Positions 1-5,144 are shown, numbered from the stretch's first letter. The stretch is 5,924 nt of DNA from Pyrobaculum sp. (GCA_009903905.1 WYEI01000003.1:1-5924); one strand, 5' to 3'. The notes: generated from the sequence alone by a model not told the origin. Translations and numbers: made by a program.

Positions 1-462
1 CATTTGTATCATTTCAAGCCTCTGGCGCGGCAACTTGAGGACATCGGGGAACCGTGCCGAGGCCGATACGCGGCGTATCGGCACCCTCATGACGTTCTTT
101 GTAGCATACATCCACGTCCCGTCCGGTGCGAACAATTTGCCGCCCTCCAGCCTGTAGTTGCCCTCGGCGACGGCCTTATACAGCGCCGCCAGCTTCTTCC
201 TGGCCTGCCTCTGCGCCTCCGTTAGTAGCGTCTTCATCGCGTCTCGGAAGTTTAGAAGCGTCCTCCTTTCCTCCTCTGTGAGCTGAAAGGTCTCGGCGAT
301 CTCCTGCGCCGCATATTCGACGTACAACCTCCACGCCGAGAAGACAAAGTCCACCGGCCCCCGCAGAACGCCGCGGGTGGAGACCTCCTCAAGCACCTCC
401 TCCAGCGTCGGCTTCTTGACGCTAAGCGCGAGCTCTAGACGCTGTATAATCTTAGACCCCAT
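1..462 (-). CDS. PaREP2b-like family protein, N-terminal part (runs off left edge)
   Basis: The minus-strand frame is open from ATG at 462 to base 1, giving 154 residues with no stop, so the 3' end lies outside the window. Residues 60-100 look helical and charged. The following stretch (NYRLEGGKLFAPDGTWMY, about 102-119), the segment SASARFPDVLKLP (133-145) and QRLEMIQ are what I remember of PaREP2b proteins, a paralogous family of unknown function scattered through Pyrobaculum genomes; this assignment is from memory of the family. The start is fixed locally: an in-frame TAA lies three codons upstream (469-471) and no other start codon intervenes. Oddly, another in-frame ATG lies just before that TAA, at 486. 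The gene may therefore be trimmed at its N-terminus. Confidence 0.68.
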   Translation of the reverse strand, partial: MGSKIIQRLELALSVKKPTLEEVLEEVSTRGVLRGPVDFVFSAWRLYVEYAAQEIAETFQLTEEERRTLLNFRDAMKTLLTEAQRQARKKLAALYKAVAEGNYRLEGGKLFAPDGTWMYATKNVMRVPIRRVSASARFPDVLKLPRQRLEMIQM

Positions 463-526
463 GACGCGTTAAACGCCGCGGCGCATGTCGAACTGCGAGT
501 CTCTCCATGTCCTCTTCTCTCTGCTT

Positions 527-540
527 GGCTATATAAGTTT
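527..540 (-). promoter_or_regulatory. TATA box / BRE-like promoter upstream of the PaREP2b-like gene
   Basis: Read on the minus strand this is AAAAACTTATATAG: an A-rich BRE-like stretch followed by an archaeal TATA box. Transcription would be expected to start about 25 bases further on, near 506-510. An ATG lies right there (508) but opens only an 18-codon frame. The PaREP2b-like start at 462 would then have a leader of about 45 bases. The core TATATA is palindromic, but the flanking A-run favours the minus direction, and no convincing gene lies to the right on the plus strand. Confidence 0.5.
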
Positions 541-571
541 TTCCATACAGGCAAAGACCGGAACTTACAGA

Positions 572-597
572 TTTACAGGTATAATTGGACCTGTAAA
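572..597. repeat. Perfect 9-bp inverted repeat with 8-bp spacer (operator or recombination-site-like)
   Basis: TTTACAGGT (572-580) and its exact reverse complement ACCTGTAAA (589-597) flank the spacer ATAATTGG. It sits in an AT-rich gene-free stretch between the PaREP2b-like gene and the end of the broken propeller gene. The size suits a dimeric transcription-factor operator. Arm length and a short AT-rich centre also resemble a tyrosine-recombinase core (XerA/dif type), though I cannot match it to a known dif sequence. There is no T-run after it that would suggest a terminator. Confidence 0.5.
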
Positions 598-714
598 CAA
601 ATGCTGTAGACACGATTCGTCCGCGTTTCGAACCTTTACATATTTCCTCGCAGTAGCAAATGTGCTTGTGGACGAGTGTCTGTTAAAAGACGGGGAAGCG
701 TGGCGGCTGACTCC

Positions 715-1251
715 TTAGGCTCTGACTGGGCGTAGGGCGCGGCTAGGCCGGAGGTCCGCCTGGGCCCCCGGGCCGGCGGGCCGGGCCTCACGGCGTACAG
801 CGTGCGGTGTTGCACGATAGCTTTAGGCAGGGGCGGCGTCGAGTTAGAGGCCGGCAGGACGGCGCCGTTCTGCGCCGGGGACGGCTGTAGCGCTGAAGTG
901 TCAGCTGGTACGTATGCGACGGCGGGGAGCGAGTAGGTGAAGCCGCTTGCCCGCACCCTAACCGGCAGGGGCACCCCGTGGCGGTTATGTTGACGAGCCT
1001 GAACCTCTGGACGTCCATGACCGCGTCAGATGTGTAGGCCAGCGTCAGCCCGTCCCATGAGAGGGCTATGGAGCGCGTCACCGGCGCGTCGAGCTCCGCG
1101 GCGAACTTCCCGCCTCGGATTATGTACAGCCTCTCCGCCGTCGCGGTGGCTATCGTCCTCCCGACGCCGGAGACCGCCACTGCAATTGTAAGCGTAGGGT
1201 TCACAAAAAGAGGGCGCCCAACGCAACCCCGCTACCACGCCGTTCTCTCAT
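715..1251 (-). pseudogene. Beta-propeller-like protein, frameshifted at homopolymers
   Basis: The clearest segment is the minus frame from GTG 1204 to about 975. It contains a propeller-blade-like pattern: GRTIATATAERLYIIRGGKF followed by IALSWDGLTLAYTSDAV, as in WD40/YVTN-type repeats. The frame then degrades at a C4 run (974-977). Adding one base restores continuity (NITATG joined to VPLPVRVRASGFTYS) into a proline-rich tail that reads on to about 766 in the second frame. At the 5' end, an ATG at 1251 opens a basic-then-hydrophobic segment (RERRGSGVALGALF) that meets the propeller frame if the A5 run at 1205-1209 had one more base. A GTG at 1238 would join instead if that run were one base shorter, so the true start is uncertain. 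The 3' end is also uncertain: TAA at 715-717 after a further shift in the C5 run near 763-768, or TAA at 636-638 in the unshifted frame. The substrate and role are unknown; one or two blades are too few for a closed propeller. Confidence 0.5.
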
Positions 1252-1285
1252 TTACACACACTTTGTAAAGCGTTGCTCCACTCCT

Positions 1286-1402
1286 TTTTCTTATTGCAGT
1301 GCCTCCCCTGTAGTAGCTCCAGAATTGCAACTCCGCGGTGGCGTGATTTTTCAGAGCATTCAGGACGCGTTTGAGAGCGTGTCTCTCGTTTTCTATTTCG
1401 TA
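1286..1402 (+). pseudogene. Probable detached N-terminal fragment of the encapsulin
   Basis: The plus frame starting at 1262 stays open to TAG at 1403-1405. It reads FSYCSASPVVAPELQLRGG (1286-1342), then VIFQSIQDAFESVSLV. In spacing and alternating hydrophobicity this resembles the segment before the E-loop in encapsulins (compare VVKWGLRKSLPLIELRATF in the Thermotoga maritima protein, from memory). Removing one T from TTTT at 1389-1392 would join it in frame to SISYRQVEEVL of the downstream gene. There is no clear start codon except GTG 1343. Upstream of about 1286 nothing recognisable remains of the N-terminal helix or of a fused cargo domain. The competing reading is that the downstream frame itself (TTG 1371, or its open extension back to 1347) is the true sequence. 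Confidence 0.4.
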
Positions 1403-1925
1403 TAGGCAGGTTGAGGAGGTTTTGAGAAGCGGCGGCAAGTCTTACTTTGCGGAGGTTGCGGCGGCCGCGGCGAAGCTGACGGCTATGGAGGACTCAGCCG
1501 TTGTGGAGGTTTTGCTCAGCGGCGGGAGGGTGTTGAAGGCGTCTAGCTGGGACGTGCCGGGGTCTGCTGTGGCTGAGGTGGCCAAGGCCGTGGCGGAGCT
1601 CTACCGCGCCTATGCGCCGGAGCCGTATGTGTTGTTTGTGGGCCCTGGCAGATATGCGAAGCTTGTTGCGGTTGAGGAGAGGACTGGCGTGATGGAGCTG
1701 ACGCGGGTGAGGTCTCTTGTGAAGGACGTGGTCGTCGTGCCGCAGTTGCCCGAGGACGCGGCTCTGGTGGTGTCCACAAGCCCCGCTGTGGTGGACTTGG
1801 CGGTGGGCGTTGACGTGGAGACGACGTATTTAGGCCCCGATGAGGCTGGGCACAACTTCCTGCTCCGCGAGACCTTCGCCGTGAGGCTGAAGAACCCCGA
1901 GGGCGTCGTTGTCCTCAGGCAATAA
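1371..1925 (+). CDS. Encapsulin shell protein (HK97-fold), N-terminally truncated
   Basis: Encapsulins self-assemble into icosahedral protein compartments in the cytoplasm that enclose cargo enzymes, often ferritin-like iron-storage proteins. The assignment rests on remembered family sequences, chiefly the Pyrococcus furiosus ferritin-encapsulin fusion (PF1192). Shared landmarks in order are SSWD.P (residues 58-63), the RYAKL helix (94-98), a phage-capsid-like P/A-domain stretch VVVVPQLPEDAALVV (120-134), TSPAVVDLAVGVDVE (136-150), LGP (154-156), and the C-terminal ETFAVRLKNPEGVVVL (167-182). The C-terminus is complete at TAA 1923-1925. At 184 residues it is well short of the roughly 265 usual for the family: the N-terminal helix and first part of the fold are absent. 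TTG 1371 is only the first start in this frame after TGA 1344-1346; no SD or TATA box supports it. It is probably broken by a one-base shift near 1389-1392. No cargo gene adjoins it. Confidence 0.8.
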   Translation: MRACLSFSISYRQVEEVLRSGGKSYFAEVAAAAAKLTAMEDSAVVEVLLSGGRVLKASSWDVPGSAVAEVAKAVAELYRAYAPEPYVLFVGPGRYAKLVAVEERTGVMELTRVRSLVKDVVVVPQLPEDAALVVSTSPAVVDLAVGVDVETTYLGPDEAGHNFLLRETFAVRLKNPEGVVVLRQ

Positions 1926-2285
1926 CCCGCGTTTTTCCGCCAACGGCAGCGCAACATATCCGCTACGCTCAATAGCGTCTCCAGAGGCCGGAGAGGGGCC
2001 GGGCGGCGTTCCGCGTAGGAGAAAACGCTTCAAGCAACTTTATAGGCATGTAGCAACTACATACGATAGACAGACCGGCCGAGAGGCCAGGGTAGCTTTT
2101 CGACAGATAAGGGGAGACAGAGCAAGTGACCGGCGCCGCGACCGTAGGAGCGCATCTGGGCCGCTTGAGGAGTCTCCCGAGGTTTGGTTGAGGCGAGGTG
2201 CTCAGCTTCAGAGACGCACGCCATTAGTGGGATAAAGTGATTTGGCCGCGGCGCTGGACAAAGGCGGGGGGTTGCGGAGCTGGGG
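1926..2285. other. Gene-free stretch after the encapsulin
   Basis: I see no credible gene on either strand. The open frames here are short, arginine- or proline-rich and resemble no family I know. A TTTTT run at 1932-1936, directly after the encapsulin stop, could act as an archaeal T-rich terminator. A short stem GGCC-GAGA-GGCC (2077-2088) with a GNRA-type loop and the TATA/dyad pair at 2038-2062 are the only structures noted. A small RNA transcribed rightward from about 2066 cannot be excluded. Confidence 0.4.
2038..2062 (+). promoter_or_regulatory. TATA-like box followed by a 6-bp dyad
   Basis: CTTTATA (2038-2044) resembles an archaeal TATA box. It is followed at once by ATGTAG (2048-2053), CAA, and the exact inverse CTACAT (2057-2062). 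On the plus strand the start site would fall near 2065-2070, so the dyad would lie between TATA and start, a typical repressor position. No protein gene follows, so if active it would transcribe a non-coding RNA or a lost gene. On the minus strand the same bases read CCTATAAAG, so direction is uncertain. Confidence 0.28.
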
Positions 2286-2503
2286 CTACTGCGCCAGCTT
2301 GTCTTTGGACTCCTCCACAGCCTTCTGGATCTCCCCGGCCAGCCGCAGTTGCTTCTCCGTGACCTTGTTGCCGGGGTCGTGGGCGGTGAGCCTTAGGGCT
2401 AGGTTTACGTAGAGTAGCTGGATGGTGGTTCAGCCGCTCAGTTGCCTCGGCCACCCGCCGGAGGAACTCGATAGCGTCTAAGTATTTTTTGAACCCTAAA
2501 CAT
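2286..2503 (-). pseudogene. Small helical protein of unknown family, two single-base frameshifts
   Basis: Three minus-strand pieces join into one plausible protein of about 71 residues, ending at TAG 2286-2288. ATG 2503 gives MFRVQK. Removing one base from the T6 run (2485-2490) continues as YLDAIEFLRRVAEATERLN. Removing one base near 2427-2430 continues as TIQLLYVNLALRLTAHDPGN, then KVTEKQLRLAGEIQKAVEES and KDKLAQ. The reconstruction is amphipathic, helical and charge-balanced, unlike the proline- and histidine-rich readings of the unshifted frames, so I take it as the ancestral frame. I do not recognise the family. It lies tail-to-tail with the encapsulin, 360 bases away; nothing shows it to be cargo. 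It could be a small Pyrobaculum-restricted protein, possibly repeat-family related. Confidence 0.5.
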
Positions 2504-2608
2504 TATGTTCGCCTTATTTCGAACCCCGTCATGGCATTCATTATGTGTATGTGTTCTGGGTCTCGTGGTATTTAGTTCTCTAGGTCGCCGAAACGGAGAA
2601 ACCCAGAG

Positions 2609-2686
2609 TTGGCACAATGGCCACCGCGCCGGCGTGAAGTCAATTGTGGCGACGGTAGTTCAAGGGGCTTTTTGGCCTTGTGCCAA
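2609..2686. repeat. 13-bp imperfect inverted repeat bounding a 78-bp element
   Basis: TTGGCACAATGGCC (2609-2622) and GGCCTTGTGCCAA (2674-2686) are inverse copies, differing by a single unpaired base, and are separated by 51 bases. The interior contains the palindrome CGCCGGCG (2627-2634). The element lies 32 bases before the TATA box of the zinc-ribbon gene, in a stretch (2504-2717) with no convincing coding frame. Options are a MITE-like remnant with terminal inverted repeats, a structured RNA, or a looped regulatory site. I see no flanking target-site duplication. Confidence 0.4.
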
Positions 2687-2715
2687 TTGTATAGTTCGGT
2701 ATGTACAACGAAAAA

Positions 2716-2727
2716 TATTTTATAAAT
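2716..2727 (+). promoter_or_regulatory. Leaderless promoter (TATA box) of the zinc-ribbon/methyltransferase pair
   Basis: TTTTATAAA at 2718-2726 is preceded by the A-rich stretch AAAAATA, which serves as BRE. The TATA centre lies about 21 bases before the GTG at 2743, so transcription should begin at or within a few bases of the start codon. No Shine-Dalgarno sequence precedes that GTG. This supports GTG 2743 as the true start. Confidence 0.7.
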
Positions 2728-2742
2728 TATTAAGTTGCTCTT

Positions 2743-3051
2743 GTGAAGCTTGTTAAAGTCTTTAAAGGCGTCTGCCCCAAGTGTGGGAGTCCTCTCACCG
2801 TTGAGGAGGTGCCTGGGGTGAAGGAGGTGAGGTGTCCACGTTGCAACCTCTCTATTGACCCTAGCGGCTTTACCATTGATCTAGTGGTTCGCCTTGGCGA
2901 CTGCGAGATTAGGGACTGGGAGCGGTTTGGCCAGCTCTCCTCTACGAACCAAGAGAGGGTTCTGCAGGCGTTGGAATCGGGCTTGGCGCCTCGCGAGCTT
3001 TATCCCCTACTGCTGAAGCTTAAGGAGATGGGTGCCTTGATATGTACCTAG
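2743..3051 (+). CDS. Small zinc-ribbon protein, conserved hypothetical
   Basis: The protein has 102 residues and starts with GTG at the position predicted by its TATA box. Two CxxC knuckles, CPKCGSPL (Cys11, Cys14) and VRCPRCN (Cys31, Cys34), form a classic treble-clef or zinc-ribbon site likely to bind one Zn ion. The rest (about 42-102) is mixed: a short strand-rich part (GFTIDLVVRLGDCEI), then helices ending in LYPLLLKLKEMGALICT. There is no membrane segment or signal peptide. Its last 10 bases overlap the start of the methyltransferase-like gene, so the two are co-transcribed and probably translationally coupled, which suggests a shared substrate or complex. Such ribbons often contact nucleic acid or translation components, but nothing in the sequence fixes a function. 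The domain is clear; the role is unknown. Confidence 0.85.
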   Translation: MKLVKVFKGVCPKCGSPLTVEEVPGVKEVRCPRCNLSIDPSGFTIDLVVRLGDCEIRDWERFGQLSSTNQERVLQALESGLAPRELYPLLLKLKEMGALICT

Positions 3052-3971
3052 AGTTTCCCTCTGTCTTGAAGTATTTCCGGGACTACATCGAGGCGTCGGG
3101 TGGGATATCTGAGCTGAAAAAGGCGCTTGACTGGAGCGTGTGGTACGCGGCGAAGTGGTGGCTGGAAATCCACAGGGCTGGGGCCGTGAATCTGAAGAAG
3201 CCGTTTGTCAAGGCTTTGTATCTGTCGCTGCGGGCGATGAGGGTAATCGACGAGGACGGGAAGGTTGTTAAGGAGGTGAAGAAGCCTGAGTTGCCCAAAG
3301 GTCTCTACGCTAGGGAATGGGTGGAGATGCATCAACAGTTTGATGAGCTGGGGTCCGTGAAAGTGGCTAGGGATGAGGTGGATAGGAACTCTCTTGATCT
3401 TCTCTTCAGCGACATACAGGCCATGGGGTGGCACAGGGTTATGGTAAGTGGCTTCTTAAAGGCCTGCGGCGAGTCCGAGGGACACGCCGTGTTGGAGCCG
3501 TTCTCGAGAGAGGGTCACCTGGCACAGCTCTACCTAGAAGGCTACAAACCGGCGGCTTACCTAGGCTACGACCCCAACCCCTCTTTAGTAGAGGTTGCTA
3601 AACAAGTCGTGCCAAACGCAACCTTTACCGCGGTTTCTTCTGCGTGTCAGCTCTCAGGCCAGTTCGACGTGGTGTTGCTGGTGGAGAAGCTTCAATGGAT
3701 GGCGGACCCCCTGCGTGAGCTGGAGTGCATAGGCAAGTTGCTGAAGCCCGGGGGGAAGCTCTACGTGGCGCAACCAACCGCCGACTCCACGCCGGGGTAC
3801 CTTGCGATACTCACCGCCACGGGCGCCCAGCATGTCTACACGTGGACAGAGGTCGAGCAACTCATCGGCATAAGGTTCGCGCTGGAAAAACGCCTAGTCA
3901 AAACCATGCCTTTCTACGGTGCCATTTTCGCAAAGCCGCACCCCAGGCCGGCCAGGGAGACTTTTAGGTAG
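3042..3971 (+). CDS. SAM-dependent methyltransferase-like protein with N-terminal extension
   Basis: This 309-residue protein has two parts. Residues 1-135 are helical and aromatic-rich (WSVWYAAKWWLEIHRAGA, 31-48) and match no domain I can name; a winged-helix-like fold is possible. Residues about 147-300 read as a class I Rossmann methyltransferase: motif I VLEPFSREGH (150-159), motif II YLGYDPNP (173-180) with an acidic residue to hold the SAM ribose, motif IV FDVVLLVEKLQWM (208-220), and the post-motif LKPGGKLYVAQPT (234-246). Motif I is degenerate: the usual ExGxGxG is replaced by EPFSREG, so SAM binding may be altered or lost. ATG 3042 overlaps the zinc-ribbon gene by 10 bases, and GGTG (3031-3034) lies a suitable distance upstream as a weak SD. 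The substrate is unknown; the linked zinc ribbon suggests RNA or protein rather than a small metabolite (inference). Confidence 0.82.
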   Translation: MYLEFPSVLKYFRDYIEASGGISELKKALDWSVWYAAKWWLEIHRAGAVNLKKPFVKALYLSLRAMRVIDEDGKVVKEVKKPELPKGLYAREWVEMHQQFDELGSVKVARDEVDRNSLDLLFSDIQAMGWHRVMVSGFLKACGESEGHAVLEPFSREGHLAQLYLEGYKPAAYLGYDPNPSLVEVAKQVVPNATFTAVSSACQLSGQFDVVLLVEKLQWMADPLRELECIGKLLKPGGKLYVAQPTADSTPGYLAILTATGAQHVYTWTEVEQLIGIRFALEKRLVKTMPFYGAIFAKPHPRPARETFR

Positions 3972-4506
3972 CGTCGTTCTCGTACAGCTTTCTGTTATAC
4001 GGCAGACGCGGCACCAGGGCCATTGCCACGGCCGCGAGGTTGAGGTCAAGCCGCGTTACGCGTCTCCTAGTCAAGAGGCCGATTATGCCTTCGCGGTAGC
4101 CGACGGCGCCCCGCCTGAAGTGCCGCTCTGCGAGGACTCCCAGCTCCACGCCGCGGAGCACCTCCCCGAGGAAGACCGCGGGGATTTGAAAGGCGGGGCC
4201 GAAGCCGAGCGTCACCTCGCCGGATCTGTCGGCCACGGCGGCCACAGTGATGTCTAGGTGTCTTTCGGCTACGGCCACGGCGCCCGCCTCTATCCCCACG
4301 CCGTGTTCGGCCTCATCCACAGCCTGCAGGGCCGCCTCCGCCCTCTTCACGGCGCCCTCTACAACTGCGTCGAGTCCTAAAGGCTGGGGAGGCAGAGCCG
4401 CCGGCTTAGCCGCCGCGACGACAGAGGCAGGGATGCCGAATAACATATACGCCTTCTCCACCGCCCTAAGCTTGTTGGGGTTCCGGGAGGCCACGGCGAC
4501 GATCAC
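3964..4506 (-). CDS. Inosine/xanthosine triphosphatase (YjjX / DUF84 family NTPase)
   Basis: This housecleaning enzyme hydrolyses non-canonical purine triphosphates (ITP, XTP) to diphosphates in the cytoplasm, keeping deaminated purines out of nucleic acids; that is valuable at high temperature, where deamination is fast. Family landmarks are the N-terminal phosphate-binding VASRNPNKLRAVEKAY (5-20), GVGIEAGAV (69-77), GFGPAFQIPAV (101-111), and the C-terminal GIIGLLTRRRVTR (140-152) followed by AAVAMALVP (158-166) and the NRKLYEN tail. The length of 180 is normal. One variation is LLTRRRVTR where many members have LLTGGRVTR. The GTG start puts the conserved ASRNP motif at the correct distance from the N-terminus and lies about 23 bases from its own TATA box. 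Its stop overlaps the convergent methyltransferase-like gene by 8 bases. Confidence 0.9.
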   Translation of the reverse strand: MIVAVASRNPNKLRAVEKAYMLFGIPASVVAAAKPAALPPQPLGLDAVVEGAVKRAEAALQAVDEAEHGVGIEAGAVAVAERHLDITVAAVADRSGEVTLGFGPAFQIPAVFLGEVLRGVELGVLAERHFRRGAVGYREGIIGLLTRRRVTRLDLNLAAVAMALVPRLPYNRKLYENDAT

Positions 4507-4524
4507 GTCCCTCTAAAAACTCCA

Positions 4525-4533
4525 CTTTAAAAG
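4525..4533 (-). promoter_or_regulatory. TATA box of the DUF84 NTPase gene
   Basis: On the minus strand CTTTTAAAG is centred about 23 bases before the GTG at 4506, the leaderless spacing. It contains the TAA stop codon (4527-4529) of the upstream methyltransferase, so termination signal and promoter share bases. The NTPase can thus be transcribed independently even though it follows the methyltransferase by only 20 bases. The perfect palindrome gives no direction, but only a minus-strand gene follows at the right distance. Confidence 0.55.
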
Positions 4534-5144
4534 TCGTCGCTACGGAACTCTAGACAGACAAACCCCTTCTCTTCGGCCTCCTCCACCGACGCCTCTCTAG
4601 GCTCCTCCACGGCCTCCGCCGCGTCTGGGCCGTAGGAGAGGGTAGCCACTACCCGTCTGGGGGCGACGCCAGCCATCTCCACCACTTCTCTCACTGTGTA
4701 GAATTTGGCCTTTGCGTAGAAGGGGTGGCCCCGCGTAGCCGCCTCTCTATAGCGCCTTCCCCAGGGCGAGTCCCTAGGCACTATGCATGCCGCGACTCTC
4801 TCCGCCACACGCATCGCCTCTCTCAACACCGCGGCGGGGTCTTGGACGAAGCAGAGGGTGACCACCAGCAACGCGCAGGGAAACGCCCGGCGCCTCAGGG
4901 GAAGCATCTCCCCCACACCCTCCACCAGATCTAACTCACGCGGCGCAAGTCTCAACATCTCTCTCGCGGGGTCTACCCCCGCCCTCAGCCCCAGAGGCGC
5001 GGCGAACCTCCCCGTGCCCACCCCCACCTCCACGCCGCCTCTGCAGCCAAGCCTAGCGGCGGCGAGGAGCTCCGACTCGTAGAGAGAGGGGTGCTTCACG
5101 TACCAAGCGTCGTAGTCCAAGGCCCTGGCTTTGAAAACCTCCAC
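4527..5144 (-). CDS. Class I SAM-dependent methyltransferase (Methyltransf_11 / UbiE-like)
   Basis: This cytoplasmic enzyme of 205 residues transfers a methyl group from SAM to an unknown acceptor. The N-terminus (KARALDYDAWYVKHPSLYESE, about 5-25) resembles the YDxWF...Y..E opening of UbiE-like methyltransferases. Motif I VEVGVGTGRFAAPLG (38-52) is intact, followed by GVDPAREML (56-64) with the ribose-binding acidic residue, GVGEMLPLRRRAF (76-88) and the motif IV region ALLVVTLCFVQDP (91-103). The C-terminal part (about 148-205) is acidic (EEPREASVEEAEEKG, 180-194) and may cover the acceptor site. GTG 5144 lies about 24 bases from its own TATA box. It follows the 95-residue unknown by 28 bases and precedes the NTPase by 20. 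I cannot tell whether the acceptor is a small molecule, RNA or protein. Confidence 0.88.
   Translation of the reverse strand: MEVFKARALDYDAWYVKHPSLYESELLAAARLGCRGGVEVGVGTGRFAAPLGLRAGVDPAREMLRLAPRELDLVEGVGEMLPLRRRAFPCALLVVTLCFVQDPAAVLREAMRVAERVAACIVPRDSPWGRRYREAATRGHPFYAKAKFYTVREVVEMAGVAPRRVVATLSYGPDAAEAVEEPREASVEEAEEKGFVCLEFRSDDF

Noticed and set aside
626..640. TTCGAACC resembling a tRNA T-arm
   Set aside because: No acceptor stem, D-arm or anticodon arm can be formed around it at tRNA spacing.
485..718. 77-codon plus-strand open frame
   Set aside because: It runs through an AT-rich gap with a TATA box and the dyad, has no promoter at the right distance, and its composition resembles no known protein.
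1068..1268. 66-codon plus-strand frame with a hydrophobic middle (AVAVAIVLPTPETATAIV)
   Set aside because: It is the antisense of the propeller-like segment; the blade-like pattern on the minus strand explains the composition better.
1830..2033. 67-codon minus-strand frame behind CCTATAAAG
   Set aside because: It overlaps the encapsulin 3' end in antisense, its start is only about ten bases from the TATA-like box, and the product is proline/glycine-rich without family resemblance.
1909..2235. 108-codon plus-strand frame, arginine-rich
   Set aside because: It begins inside the encapsulin stop region in another frame; the arginine-rich low-complexity translation is typical of GC-rich non-coding DNA.
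2065..2240. Possible RNase P, SRP or tRNA-like RNA after the TATA/dyad pair
   Set aside because: I looked for RNase P core motifs, an SRP helix 8 motif and a tRNA T-loop and found none; only a short GAGA-capped stem is present.
2505..2756. 83-codon plus-strand frame with a hydrophobic N-terminus and several cysteines
   Set aside because: It crosses the 78-bp inverted-repeat element and the TATA box of the zinc-ribbon gene and overlaps that gene's start, so it is unlikely to be translated.
3919..4257. 112-codon plus-strand frame across the convergent gene ends
   Set aside because: It is antisense to the NTPase, whose conserved motifs are unmistakable on the minus strand.
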